In this document: positions 17,337 through 26,781 of the stretch, piece after piece
Layout of the letters: the number at the start of each line of letters is the position of its first letter
Numbering within the stretch: position 1 is the stretch's first letter
Notes under the pieces: model-generated
The model's input: only the letters and a program-made list of their open reading frames with translations
Told to the model about the DNA's origin: nothing
Databases searched by the model: none
Position numbers and translations under genes: made by a program
Source: Campylobacteraceae bacterium
GTDB taxonomy: Bacteria > Campylobacterota > Campylobacteria > Campylobacterales > Sulfurovaceae
Reading direction: 5' to 3'
Assembly: GCA_027065045.1 (NCBI GenBank)
Contig: JAMOOX010000152.1
Span: 1 to 64,000, forward strand
Length of the DNA stretch: 64,000 nucleotides

Positions 17337-20300
17337 TTAGATAGTAGGCATACTAATATTAGCCTCTCGCATATCTACGCTATCCTCATCATATATAATC
17401 TCATAAGGGGCTGAATTATGATTATGTGCATCAATAAAGCGTGTAAATCCTTTTTGAAATATCAAATCTACCGTCCCTGTTGGTCCATTTCTCTGCTTTC
17501 CAATGATAAGTTCTGCATTCTCTTCTGGTTTAATTCTAAAATCACTCTTATACTCTTTGCCATCCTCTTTAGCTTTTATCTCCTTGGCTTTCTCTTTGGC
17601 TTCTTGATATACATCATCACGATATACAAACATTACAATATCTGCATCTTGTTCAATAGAGTTATGGACTATAATATCATTTGCTACAAAGTTATGAACC
17701 TTATCTATCGTTAAATCATAAGTTTTCTCTTTTTGATACTCTTCAATAGATACTATATCATCCCAATATATATCACTATTAGCAAGATTATCTATTACAC
17801 CATTATTAGGATTAGTTTGAATATCAGATATATACTCTAAATACTCCCTTACTCTCTCTCCTCTTTTACCAAAGCTACCAACATCTCTCAAAAATTTCTC
17901 TAAGTTATTTTTGCCTTGAATATCTATATGATAATTTGGACGATACTCTTTGTTAGATTTTATCTGCTTAACTTTTCTAATTGTTGAAATAATTCCAATT
18001 CTCAAAAGTAGAGAGTGTACTTGATTTGCTAAATCTATATTTGTAGTAGAGTAATATATTTTAATACTATCTCTTCTATTTTTAGATGTTTGTCTTGTGA
18101 TAGAACCATCTGTTGCCCATAAGTGAGTCAAAAATAGTTTAATTGCTCTATTATCAGACTCAAATACGACCTCTGGTATTTTTTTATCATAAGAACGGAC
18201 TCTATCTATATTTAACTTTTCATACCATAGTGTAATAGGATGTTTTTTATTATGTGTTAATCTATATGGAGAAGTTAAATATAGATGCCACCAACTATTT
18301 TGTGTTACTAATCTAGCATCTATATCAAATAATCTTTTAGCTACATCTCTTACAACTTCTATATTTTGCATATCTTCATTTGTATAATGATATGCTTGTC
18401 CCTCTAAAATAGAACCATCTCCAAGAAGATGGGCTATCAAAATCAACTCATCATCAGATATAGTATTTGTACCTACATTTATATCCATAAATTGTGGTGT
18501 AGCAATTTTATCACCAACTACTAATTTATCAAGTCTAATCCAGCCATCTAATCTATAAAATTTATGATTAGCAGTTGCTTTTATACTCCTACCTGATTTA
18601 GTTGTAATTCTATATGTCATTTTTTCACCCGTATAAAAAGCATTTGTAATATTAAAATTATCAATCTTTAAATTATTATCCATAGATTTCACTTTTAAAG
18701 GAAGGATATGGGCTTTATTATTTACTATTTCATCTATTCTATATCTTTTACCACTATTAGCATCTATAATAACCGTATTACCTACAAGACAACCACTCTC
18801 TCTTAAATCACTAAGCATCGGTCGTTTATTATCTCTAGCCTCTAATCCACGATTAAGTTGAGATAGTGCCAAAATAGGAACTTCAAGCTCTCTTGCAAGT
18901 TGCTTTAATCCTCTTGAAATTTCAGATATTACCATCTGTCGTCCCTCTTTGCTATCTCCACTCATAAGTTGTAGATAATCAATTATAGCCATAGAAATAT
19001 CAGGATGTTGGGCTTTGAGCTTTCTTAATTTACTTCGTATATGATGAATTGTAGCATATCCACCATCATCTACAAAAAGTTTTCTATTAGCCATTTTATC
19101 TGTAGCTTTGGATAAATGACTCCACTGGTCATCTGTAAGGTCTCCTATTCTAAGCTTTTGAAGAGGTATTGATGTCTCGGTTGATAAAAGCCTTAGCATT
19201 AACTGCTCTGCTGGCATCTCTAGTGAGAATATCGCTACACCCTCTCCTCTCTCAATAGCTTTTTGTGCCATATTTAAAACAAGTGATGTATTATGAGTTA
19301 CTGTCATATCTTCAAGTAAAAAAAGCTTATTACCATCAATCTCAAATCCATAATAATTATCTATTTTATCAAATTCTACTTTAATACCAGTATGAAGATG
19401 TTCTCTTTTAGAAATTAACTCTCTTGCTTGTTTTCTTTTTATTTTTGTAGGAATGATATTAAGATGTCCAACGATACGAACACGATAAACTTCACACTCA
19501 TAACCAATACTTTTTATTTTTGCTATCTTTGATTTAAACGAACATCTAAAACCTAAACTATCGGCTAAAAATTTAATCTGTTTAGCTAAATCTTTTGATT
19601 TTTGTGTAATCTCTATTACATGATATTTATCATCATAGTATCCATCACTATCTATCAATCCTGCTAAAAGTTCTAAACGATTTTTTTTACTATTAGCTAT
19701 ATATATTTGTGGGATATGTTTATTATTTAAAAGATTTAAATCTCTTAACTTTTTTTGTAAGGATATATCTTTTTTAATATTTCCACCTGTATATCCCTTA
19801 CCTATCCTATATGTAGGACATCTATCATCTGAAATATAATTACTTAGATTTAATTCCAAAGTACTAGCATACTCTTTTAAATAATTAATAATTTCAATAT
19901 CTTGTGTTGTTATCTCAACACTTGAACTTGTCCCATCACCCAACCATAATCCTAAAAAATATGGTTCAATATCTAACTTATTTTCAGAAAATTCAACAGC
20001 TACTTTATAACCTTTATAGTTACTTTTAAATCTATTAGATTTTTTTATATACTCATCAATAGATATATTTAAAATATCTCCATGTCTATATTTTCCCTCA
20101 TTTCTTGAACGCTTTAGAGATAAAATATGAGATTTATTTACACGATAATCTACCCCTTTATTTTGTTTAACCCAATACATCTCTTCTCTTCCACGAGCTA
20201 AAGAGAGGACTCTTCTAGGTGTAGAATTATCACCCATTAATAACTCTCCAACTTTAATATCTTCTACATTTTTAAGCTCTCCTGAATACATCAAAACTTT

Positions 20301-20936
20301 TGTACCTGCTCCAAGGCATTTTCCCATAGCTGGCCTAGCAGCGATTATTACCAAATCCCCCTTACCAAATCCACTTGTTTTTTTATTTAAGTCTTTAAAT
20401 CCTGTATCTATACCAACAAGTTCTGAATTACCAAGGGCTTTCATTCGCTCTATCTCACCAAGCATTGATAGAGATATACTTTTAGAGTCTTTAAAATCCT
20501 CATTTGTACTATTTTGAGTAATCTCATAGAGCTTTTTCTCTACTAAATTCATCACCTCATCAGCAGGTAAATCATCTTCAAGTGTTACCTTTTTTATCTC
20601 TGTTGCCAAAGATGCTAAAAGTCTTTTAGTTGATTTTGCTTTTATCTCATTAATATATGATTTTGTATTAACAATTGGATTGGTAGATAAAATATCTAAC
20701 ATTCCTTGTTCATCAAATTGCTTATTTTTTAATAGTTTTACTCTTAAAAACTCATCATCAAGAGGTTTATCTTCTAAAAATAGCTCTTCCATAGCACTAA
20801 ATATATGACTATGTAGTGGTAGATAGAAGTCTTGTGAGCTTAAAACAGTAGCTATCTCTTCGTAAATTTCTGGATCAAATAGTATTGAAGAGAGTACGGC
20901 TCTTTCAATATTGAGGTTATATAAGTTTTCTTGCAT
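17337..20936 (-). CDS. dnaB: Replicative DNA helicase DnaB precursor with two inteins
   Basis: A continuous 1199-codon frame. The exteins are residues 1-206, 550-715 and 1093-1199 and join to a 479-residue helicase of normal length. Extein 1 holds the N-terminal domain and the first part of Walker A (IAARPAMGK). Extein 2 begins TSLVLN and contains the Walker B strand AIIDYLQLM and DLRESG. Extein 3 begins SIEQDADIVMF. Intein 1 (207-549) therefore sits between the Walker Lys and Thr, and intein 2 (716-1092) between Gly and Ser of RESG/SIEQ. Both are in frame with complete splicing motifs. DnaB unwinds DNA at the fork, so growth should depend on splicing. The gene overlaps the ispG stop by one base. 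Confidence 0.97.
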   Translation of the reverse strand: MQENLYNLNIERAVLSSILFDPEIYEEIATVLSSQDFYLPLHSHIFSAMEELFLEDKPLDDEFLRVKLLKNKQFDEQGMLDILSTNPIVNTKSYINEIKAKSTKRLLASLATEIKKVTLEDDLPADEVMNLVEKKLYEITQNSTNEDFKDSKSISLSMLGEIERMKALGNSELVGIDTGFKDLNKKTSGFGKGDLVIIAARPAMGKCLGAGTKVLMYSGELKNVEDIKVGELLMGDNSTPRRVLSLARGREEMYWVKQNKGVDYRVNKSHILSLKRSRNEGKYRHGDILNISIDEYIKKSNRFKSNYKGYKVAVEFSENKLDIEPYFLGLWLGDGTSSSVEITTQDIEIINYLKEYASTLELNLSNYISDDRCPTYRIGKGYTGGNIKKDISLQKKLRDLNLLNNKHIPQIYIANSKKNRLELLAGLIDSDGYYDDKYHVIEITQKSKDLAKQIKFLADSLGFRCSFKSKIAKIKSIGYECEVYRVRIVGHLNIIPTKIKRKQARELISKREHLHTGIKVEFDKIDNYYGFEIDGNKLFLLEDMTVTHNTSLVLNMAQKAIERGEGVAIFSLEMPAEQLMLRLLSTETSIPLQKLRIGDLTDDQWSHLSKATDKMANRKLFVDDGGYATIHHIRSKLRKLKAQHPDISMAIIDYLQLMSGDSKEGRQMVISEISRGLKQLARELEVPILALSQLNRGLEARDNKRPMLSDLRESGCLVGNTVIIDANSGKRYRIDEIVNNKAHILPLKVKSMDNNLKIDNFNITNAFYTGEKMTYRITTKSGRSIKATANHKFYRLDGWIRLDKLVVGDKIATPQFMDINVGTNTISDDELILIAHLLGDGSILEGQAYHYTNEDMQNIEVVRDVAKRLFDIDARLVTQNSWWHLYLTSPYRLTHNKKHPITLWYEKLNIDRVRSYDKKIPEVVFESDNRAIKLFLTHLWATDGSITRQTSKNRRDSIKIYYSTTNIDLANQVHSLLLRIGIISTIRKVKQIKSNKEYRPNYHIDIQGKNNLEKFLRDVGSFGKRGERVREYLEYISDIQTNPNNGVIDNLANSDIYWDDIVSIEEYQKEKTYDLTIDKVHNFVANDIIVHNSIEQDADIVMFVYRDDVYQEAKEKAKEIKAKEDGKEYKSDFRIKPEENAELIIGKQRNGPTGTVDLIFQKGFTRFIDAHNHNSAPYEIIYDEDSVDMREANISMPTI
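17661..18791 (-). mobile_element. DnaB intein 2 (RESG/SIEQ site) with LAGLIDADG endonuclease
   Basis: This 377-residue intein starts with Cys (CLVGNTVII) and ends DIIVHN, followed by extein Ser. Block B is seen in SIKATANHKFYR (T-x-x-H), the two dodecapeptides in LILIAHLLGDGSI and LFLTHLWATDGSI, and block F in TYDLTIDKVHNFVAND. The second dodecapeptide departs from the consensus but keeps an acidic Asp. The insertion point DLRESG/SIEQDAD is one I recall from cyanobacterial and Rhodothermus DnaB inteins. Splicing looks possible from the residues present; endonuclease activity is inferred. Confidence 0.93.
19290..20318 (-). mobile_element. DnaB intein 1 (Walker A site) with LAGLIDADG endonuclease
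   Basis: This 343-residue intein begins CLGAGTKVLM and ends with the canonical FLLEDMTVTHN, followed by extein Thr. Block B is VNKSHILSL, with Asn at the usual Thr position. The endonuclease dodecapeptides are PYFLGLWLGDG (about residues 119-129) and LLAGLIDSDGYY (about 217-228), each with its acidic residue. Block F reads YYGFEIDGNKLFLLED. It interrupts the ATP-binding P-loop between Lys206 and Thr550 of the precursor, so the unspliced protein cannot hydrolyse ATP. Confidence 0.94.
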
Positions 20937-22006
20937 TAAATACTCTTATCCATAGACCCTGCAAATTTCTCCACTTCTTGAACAAATCTATCTACTAATT
21001 TATCTTCTGGTAATTTAGCTACAACTTCACCACTTACCATAATCAATCCTGCCCCTTTACCATAAGCAATAGCCACATCAGAGTGTTTTGCTTCACCAAT
21101 AGCATTAACAGCACACCCCATAACTGATACATCAAGAGGTGCTTTAATATGAGCTGTTCGTCTCTCTACTTCTGCTACTGCACTAACTAAATCAGCCTCT
21201 ATTCTACCACAAGTAGGACATGAGATAATATTTAACCCCTCTTTACTTCTACCACTATCTTTGATAATAGCCTTACCTACTTTTATCTCATCTTCAAGTT
21301 CGCCTGTGATAGATACTCTCATAGTATCACCAATCCCATCAAGCAGTAAAGCACCCAATCCAATTGATGATTTAATAGTAGCATGGAAAATTGTTCCTGC
21401 TTCTGTAACTCCTATATGAAATGGATAGTTATTCTTTGGACGAAGCATTCTATATGCCTCTACAGTTCGTTCTACATCACTTGCTTTTAGAGATATTTTA
21501 ATATCTTCAAACCCCAAATCCTCTAAAAACTTAATATTATACTCTGCACTAGCCACCATTCCTTTGGCAGTTGCCCCATACTTATTATCAAACTCTTTTT
21601 CTAAGCTTCCTGCATTTACCCCTATTCTAATAGGTAAACTCCTCTCACTACAAGCCTTTACAATATCTTTTATTCGTGATTTATCACCAATATTACCTGG
21701 ATTAAATCTAATACAATCTACCCATTTAGATGCCTCTAATGCCAATTTATAATTAAAATGAATATCTGCTATTAATGGAATAGAAATTTGCTTTTTAATC
21801 TCTTCTAATGCTCTAGCAGATTCCATATCAGGCACTGCCACTCGCACTATATCACAACTTGCAAAATGCAATCTCTTAATCTGTGCTACTGTAGCCTCTA
21901 CATCTCTTGTATCTGAAAATGTCATTGATTGAACAGATATTGGGGCATCTCCACCCACTGCTACATCTCCAACAAATATTTTCTTAGTAGGGTATCTCTC
22001 TATCAT
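20936..22006 (-). CDS. ispG: 4-hydroxy-3-methylbut-2-enyl diphosphate synthase
   Basis: A 356-residue iron-sulfur enzyme (also called GcpE) that makes HMBPP from methylerythritol cyclodiphosphate in the MEP isoprenoid pathway. The N-terminal TIM barrel carries [11 protein letters not shown] and RFNPGNIGD. The C-terminal cluster domain has ISCPTCGR and [12 protein letters not shown], which supply the three Cys ligands. It is the first gene of a run with dnaB and comEC, overlapping dnaB by one base. Confidence 0.97.
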   Translation of the reverse strand: MIERYPTKKIFVGDVAVGGDAPISVQSMTFSDTRDVEATVAQIKRLHFASCDIVRVAVPDMESARALEEIKKQISIPLIADIHFNYKLALEASKWVDCIRFNPGNIGDKSRIKDIVKACSERSLPIRIGVNAGSLEKEFDNKYGATAKGMVASAEYNIKFLEDLGFEDIKISLKASDVERTVEAYRMLRPKNNYPFHIGVTEAGTIFHATIKSSIGLGALLLDGIGDTMRVSITGELEDEIKVGKAIIKDSGRSKEGLNIISCPTCGRIEADLVSAVAEVERRTAHIKAPLDVSVMGCAVNAIGEAKHSDVAIAYGKGAGLIMVSGEVVAKLPEDKLVDRFVQEVEKFAGSMDKSI

Positions 22007-22078
22007 TTATATCCTTTTTCTTAATAATTTTATTTTAAATATCTTTTTAACCCAAAAATTTATCTACAAAATCAACAC

Positions 22079-22210
22079 TATTAAATCTAATAATATATTT
22101 GTATCTAAAAATATTTTTATTTTATAATATCGTTATATTTTTCATCATTTGATTGAAACTCATTAGATAAAAGCCCACAAAAGTTAGAAAAAGATTTTTT
22201 TTATAATCTT
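22079..22210 (-). pseudogene. Probable vapBC toxin-antitoxin relic
   Basis: On the minus strand, codons from 22120 read IKIFLDTNILLDLI, the typical N-terminal strand of a PIN-domain VapC toxin including its first catalytic Asp, and then hit a stop. Just upstream, at about 22210-22122, a frame ending DEKYNDIIK stops immediately before it, as an antitoxin gene would. Neither part is complete, and a run of eight A suggests a frameshift in the antitoxin part. The rest of the 270-base gap between the flanking genes is AT-rich without other signal. Confidence 0.45.
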
Positions 22211-22276
22211 CTTTTATATATCTATGTAGATACTATAACACAAAAATATTAATATAATAAAATATCATTTATTTTT

Positions 22277-23938
22277 TTAAATCTCCTCACAACAAACCAT
22301 CTCCCAACCCATAAAAACAATTACTATTTTAATATATCTATCTCCTAAATCATATCTAATTAACTGCTCTTTTGCCTCTTTGATTTTTTGAGTTTTAAGC
22401 TTCTCACTATACTCACTCTTTTTAATATATTTAAGTTCTATCATAGCACCATAAGGGACTTCATCTTTTGATGGATTTAGAAGTATATCAATATATCCTT
22501 TATTACTCTCTTTTTCACTTACTACTTCATAGATATTATTAAGATTTAGATATGCCAATAGATATGCTTTGATAAAGTTCTCTCCATCTATATAATCTCT
22601 TAGAGATGAGTTTGATTTGATTACCTCTGCTATATAATTAAATACATCTAACTTTTTATTAAGTGCTAACTCTACTAAATGTTGGTTTAGCTCTTCTACT
22701 CTCATTGAGTAATTTTCAAAATCTCTATAAGCATAATCTATAAATTCAGCAAGTAGTTTTTGGATTGTTTGGTTGGGAATAGAGAGTTCTATTTGAAATA
22801 GATTTTTGCTCATAGTCATAAATCCTAAACTAAACATAAATGATTTAAAATTATCAATATTACTTAGTTCAAAGGCACTAAAATTATCTTTGATAGCCAA
22901 AGTTGTTACTTTTTTGCCCTCTATTAAATCATTTAAAAACCTAAAATTACCATTTAATCTATTATTGCTATATACTAAATATTTTAATTTACTATAATCG
23001 GTGCGAACATTTGTATCTATTAGGTTTCTGGGTTCTTTATTGGTCATTATAAGAGTATCTATATAATAGAGTACCATATCACTATTATATATGGTATGAG
23101 TTATATCTTCACTGAATCTATAACTGTTATACCAATTATTACATCTCTCTATAATAGCTTTAGAGTTATCTAAATTGTAATACTCTATTAGCTCTTTTAA
23201 CTCATCTTTTGTAACCCCTACCATATCATTAAACTTATAGTTTAGAGATATGTTTCTGCCAATATTACTACCACTTGTTACATCATATAGGGCTAATGGA
23301 CTAACTCCTGTGATAAATATCTCTTTAATAGCACTATCATTTCCACTTGTCCCTACCTTTAACATTGTAAAAAATTCTTTGTAGATAGCACTACTATCTG
23401 TTACCATATTTTTATAGCTATTTATATCTGATATTAATAGTTTAGTTATAAAGTTATCATACTCATCTATAAATATATATAGTGGTAAATTATTTCTTGA
23501 AGAGTAGGATAATAACTCATTCATATTATCTATTGGATTTTGATTATAATTTAGTTTTAAATCAATCTTATATTTTTCAATAAAACTTTTTACCCTGAGA
23601 TTAATATGTGTCCTAAAACTACTCTCATAATCTGTAATATCTACCCCACTAAAATCAAATTTCATTACAAAATAACTACTTTTTTTAGGAGTGGGATTAT
23701 CTAATATATAGGTATCTTGAAATATCTTATCAAATTCATCTTTGTAATATATATCATAATATGCTTCAAGCATAGCAAGAGTTAGAGATTTACCAAATCT
23801 TCTAGGGCGAAGAAAAAATAAAAAACTTGCCTCATCTTCTATAAGTGGTATAAACTTTGTTTTATCTATATAATAGTAATTTTCTGTTTTTACTCTTTTG
23901 AAGTCGCTTAATCCATAAGGTATTTTTTTAAGTTTCAT
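22277..23938 (-). CDS. AAA-ATPase-like / PD-(D/E)XK (DUF1703) fusion protein
   Basis: A 553-residue protein of a family that is often multicopy in anaerobes and Bacteroidetes. The N-terminal AAA-ATPase_like domain begins KKIPYGLSDF and has the P-loop RPRRFGKS (Lys50, Ser51), with the Walker B-like LYIFIDEYDNF (about residue 155). The C-terminal domain keeps a PD-(D/E)XK nuclease core: Asp484 in GYIDILLN and Glu501-x-Lys503 in MIELKYIKK. The cellular role is not established; links to mobile elements or defence have been suggested. It stands alone between priA and ispG with AAAGGAG before its start. Confidence 0.85.
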   Translation of the reverse strand: MKLKKIPYGLSDFKRVKTENYYYIDKTKFIPLIEDEASFLFFLRPRRFGKSLTLAMLEAYYDIYYKDEFDKIFQDTYILDNPTPKKSSYFVMKFDFSGVDITDYESSFRTHINLRVKSFIEKYKIDLKLNYNQNPIDNMNELLSYSSRNNLPLYIFIDEYDNFITKLLISDINSYKNMVTDSSAIYKEFFTMLKVGTSGNDSAIKEIFITGVSPLALYDVTSGSNIGRNISLNYKFNDMVGVTKDELKELIEYYNLDNSKAIIERCNNWYNSYRFSEDITHTIYNSDMVLYYIDTLIMTNKEPRNLIDTNVRTDYSKLKYLVYSNNRLNGNFRFLNDLIEGKKVTTLAIKDNFSAFELSNIDNFKSFMFSLGFMTMSKNLFQIELSIPNQTIQKLLAEFIDYAYRDFENYSMRVEELNQHLVELALNKKLDVFNYIAEVIKSNSSLRDYIDGENFIKAYLLAYLNLNNIYEVVSEKESNKGYIDILLNPSKDEVPYGAMIELKYIKKSEYSEKLKTQKIKEAKEQLIRYDLGDRYIKIVIVFMGWEMVCCEEI

Positions 23939-23972
23939 ATTTTACTCCTTTAGATTTATTATATCCAAAAAT

Positions 23973-25814
23973 TTATGAAAACTCTACGGGGTCTATATCA
24001 ATTTCAATATCGTTTGAGTTTATATAGTTTAAGGCTTTTAGTAGTGTTGTTTTTTTCTTGCTTCGTAATAGTATATTATATCTATATCTGTTGGCTACTT
24101 TGTTAATGGGGGCTTCTCCATATCCTACAATCTCTATATCTATTTTTTCTAATTTTTGTACGGTTTTATCCATAATATCTCTAGCTTTTTGTTGATATTT
24201 ATGGATAATTAGTACTCTAGCTAATGAGGTAAATGGGGGATATAAATCTCTTACAAACTCCAATTCATCTTTTAAAAATGCTTCATAATTTCCCAAATAT
24301 TTACTAAAAAAACCTTTTTGATTTGTCTCAATAATCACCACTCCATCTAATGCTCTTCCACATCTTCCTGCTACTTGAAATAGCATACTCATAGCTTTTT
24401 GAGATGCTCTATAATCTGGGATAGAGAGCATATAGTCAAGTCCTGTTATAACTCCTAAAGTTACATTTGGATAATCATGACCTTTACTAATCATTTGAGT
24501 ACCTACTAATATATTACTTTTGTTTTTATCAAATCTATTTAGTGCTTTTTCTAGTTTATTGGCTGTTGTAATAGTATCTCTATCAAATTGTTCTACTACT
24601 AATCCATATATATTAGCCTCTATTATATTAATAGCTTCGGCTGTACCAATTCGTTGAGTCTCTAATGGAGAGTGCCCACAACTGCTACAACTCTCTTGAA
24701 TTTTTTGGGTAAAATTACAATAATGACACTGTAGAAGCCGTCGTTTGATATGAATACTCATTCCAACTGAACAGTATGGACATTTATGAGTCTCTCCACA
24801 ACTGCTACAATATAGATATTTAAAATTTCCTCTTGTAGGAATAAATAGAATTGATTGGTTTTTATTAATAAAATTATTATCAATCTCTTTGAGAATAGTT
24901 TTATCAATACTATTTGATGATGATTTGAAAATATATCTTTTGTAAGTCTTGATAAATGGTTTATCTAGCTTTACAACCGGTAGTTTATAATAAGAAGATA
25001 GAGATGGAGTAGCAGATACCATTAATGCCTTTGCCCCACATCTATCTGCAATTAATAATGCCATATCTCTAGCATTATATCTAGGGTTTGAATTTGCTTT
25101 ATAGCTATCATCATGTTCTTCATCTACTACGATTAAACCTATATTATCAATTGGCAAAAATAGAGATGACCTAGCCCCTGCTATAATTTTAATCTCTCCA
25201 ACTCTTAATCTCTCTAATATCTCTTCTTTTTTTTTCTTTGATAGTTTAGAGTGCCAAATAGCTACCATATCTCCAAAATATTTTTTTAATCTTTTTCCCA
25301 TTTGTGGAGTTAGACTAATTTCAGGCATTAATAAAATTGAATTTTTACCAATTTCAAGAGTATCTGCAATAAGAGATATAAATATTTCAGTTTTTCCAGA
25401 ACCAGTTACGCCAAATAGAAGTGATTTTTGATGTGTATTAATTTGATTATATGCTTTTTGCTGATTTGAGGTTAATTTAGGTTTTTTAATTATTATTTGG
25501 TGGGTTTTCCCCTCCCTACAAAGTAAAAATGGAGTGAATATAGCAAGAGAAAGTGAAAGGTTAGAAAAATAGTAAGATGATATAAACTTAGCAATAGATA
25601 TTTGAAAAGGAGAATATATCTTGGGAGAAATATTTTGAATATCTAATATTTTATAATTAACTTTAGGTTTTGAAATAATTTCTATAATAGTAGCTTTTTT
25701 TATAGTAGAGTTAAGTGGAACTTCCACAACCCTACCAATTTCTATACTTTCGCTATACTTATAAGTAAGAACTGGAGCAGATGAACGAAATAATATAACA
25801 TTATAATAGTTCAA
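23973..25814 (-). CDS. priA: Primosomal replication restart helicase PriA
   Basis: A 613-residue superfamily 2 helicase that recognises stalled forks and reloads DnaB. Walker A is [12 protein letters not shown], the DExH box is VVDEEHDDSYK, and eight zinc-ligand cysteines appear in CSSCGETHKCPYC and CHYCNFTQK/CSSCGH. The helicase C-terminal motif GRCGRALDG follows. It is shorter than E. coli PriA (about 730) mainly in the N-terminal DNA-binding part, as is common in Campylobacterota. Confidence 0.96.
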   Translation of the reverse strand: MNYYNVILFRSSAPVLTYKYSESIEIGRVVEVPLNSTIKKATIIEIISKPKVNYKILDIQNISPKIYSPFQISIAKFISSYYFSNLSLSLAIFTPFLLCREGKTHQIIIKKPKLTSNQQKAYNQINTHQKSLLFGVTGSGKTEIFISLIADTLEIGKNSILLMPEISLTPQMGKRLKKYFGDMVAIWHSKLSKKKKEEILERLRVGEIKIIAGARSSLFLPIDNIGLIVVDEEHDDSYKANSNPRYNARDMALLIADRCGAKALMVSATPSLSSYYKLPVVKLDKPFIKTYKRYIFKSSSNSIDKTILKEIDNNFINKNQSILFIPTRGNFKYLYCSSCGETHKCPYCSVGMSIHIKRRLLQCHYCNFTQKIQESCSSCGHSPLETQRIGTAEAINIIEANIYGLVVEQFDRDTITTANKLEKALNRFDKNKSNILVGTQMISKGHDYPNVTLGVITGLDYMLSIPDYRASQKAMSMLFQVAGRCGRALDGVVIIETNQKGFFSKYLGNYEAFLKDELEFVRDLYPPFTSLARVLIIHKYQQKARDIMDKTVQKLEKIDIEIVGYGEAPINKVANRYRYNILLRSKKKTTLLKALNYINSNDIEIDIDPVEFS

Positions 25815-25822
25815 TTATATCC

Positions 25823-26293
25823 CTACTCCAATTTTTTACAGTAATCAGCTCCACTTTGACACTCAAAACGATTATTATCAACTTTAAAATCAACCACACC
25901 ACCTGCAGGTAATCTATAACGATATTTTTCACCATTCATTACCCAACAACCTTTTTTATCACCATCACACACAGGCATAGAGTAATTTAATACCCTATCA
26001 TCAGTGGGACAACCAGCAGAAGCATCAGCATTATATTTAAATGTATCAAATATATTAGCAGAATTATTACTAAGTTTTGGATTATTACAAGCAAATTTAC
26101 CCGATAAAATCAATTTTTGTCTTTGCATACCAAGTGAATTTCGTATAGCAGATACTGTTGTCTTTGCTTTTACTAGTTTCGCATCATCTCTTGTTACTGC
26201 TAATTTTGGAATGGCAACACCAGCTAAAATACCAATAACAACAATCACAAATATCAACTCTATCATTGTAAATGCTTTTTTAAATCTTTGCAT
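25823..26293 (-). CDS. Type II secretion / type IV pilus pseudopilin
   Basis: A 156-residue prepilin-like protein. The leader MQRFKKA precedes the processing site (A/FTMIELIFVIVVIGIL) with Glu at position 5 of the mature part, then the hydrophobic assembly helix and AIPKLAVTRDDAK. The C-terminal domain carries several cysteines (CNN, CPTD, CDGDKKGC, CQSGADYC) that could form disulfides. I choose ATG 26293 over an upstream in-frame GTG because GGAG lies 8 bases before it. It is one of four pseudopilin genes between here and 31481. Confidence 0.85.
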   Translation of the reverse strand: MQRFKKAFTMIELIFVIVVIGILAGVAIPKLAVTRDDAKLVKAKTTVSAIRNSLGMQRQKLILSGKFACNNPKLSNNSANIFDTFKYNADASAGCPTDDRVLNYSMPVCDGDKKGCWVMNGEKYRYRLPAGGVVDFKVDNNRFECQSGADYCKKLE

Positions 26294-26316
26294 TAAACAC
26301 ACTCCAAATATATATT

Positions 26317-26712
26317 TTATTCATATTGCATCACATCATTATTGACTCTTAAAATATGCTCACCTATTAGGTGATTTTGATTAGCTCTTTTACTCGTCTC
26401 CATGCAAACCTCATCATCACTATCATTTCTAATTACATTAACAAAAATAGCACCATCATCCTCATAAGAGGCAGTAAAATCATAACAAATATTAGTAATA
26501 TAATCAGTATCAGATAACCTAAAAGTAGAAGTTGCAGTATATTTCATAAGTATTGTTTGAAGTCTAACTGCTATAGATTCAAGTTCTGTTGCAACTCTAG
26601 CATCATTTCTAGTAGCTCTAAGTTTTGGAAGAGCGACAGAAGCTAATATACCAACTATAACAATTACAAAAGTCAATTCAAGTAGAGTAAAAGCTTTTCT
26701 ACTATTGTTCAT
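26317..26712 (-). CDS. Type II secretion / type IV pilus pseudopilin
   Basis: A 131-residue prepilin-like protein: leader MNNSRKA, then FTLLELTFVIVIVGIL with the conserved Glu5, then ALPKLRATRNDARVATEL, the same arrangement as the neighbouring pseudopilins. The C-terminal part is divergent, with two cysteines (NICYDF and EVCMET). ATG 26712 is preferred to an in-frame TTG two codons upstream because AAGG lies 7 bases before it. It is followed by another pseudopilin after a 23-base gap. Confidence 0.85.
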   Translation of the reverse strand: MNNSRKAFTLLELTFVIVIVGILASVALPKLRATRNDARVATELESIAVRLQTILMKYTATSTFRLSDTDYITNICYDFTASYEDDGAIFVNVIRNDSDDEVCMETSKRANQNHLIGEHILRVNNDVMQYE

Positions 26713-26781
26713 AAACAAGCCTTTAAAACTATATATACTCTATAATAAATTTTATAGAGTATATTAAAAGTGTTTAAACTC

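Noticed and set aside
17337-20936. dnaB first looks like a fusion or several genes joined by assembly error because of its 1199 codons
   Set aside because: The two insertions start with Cys, end with HN, carry both splicing and endonuclease motifs, and excise exactly between conserved helicase residues, which is intein architecture.
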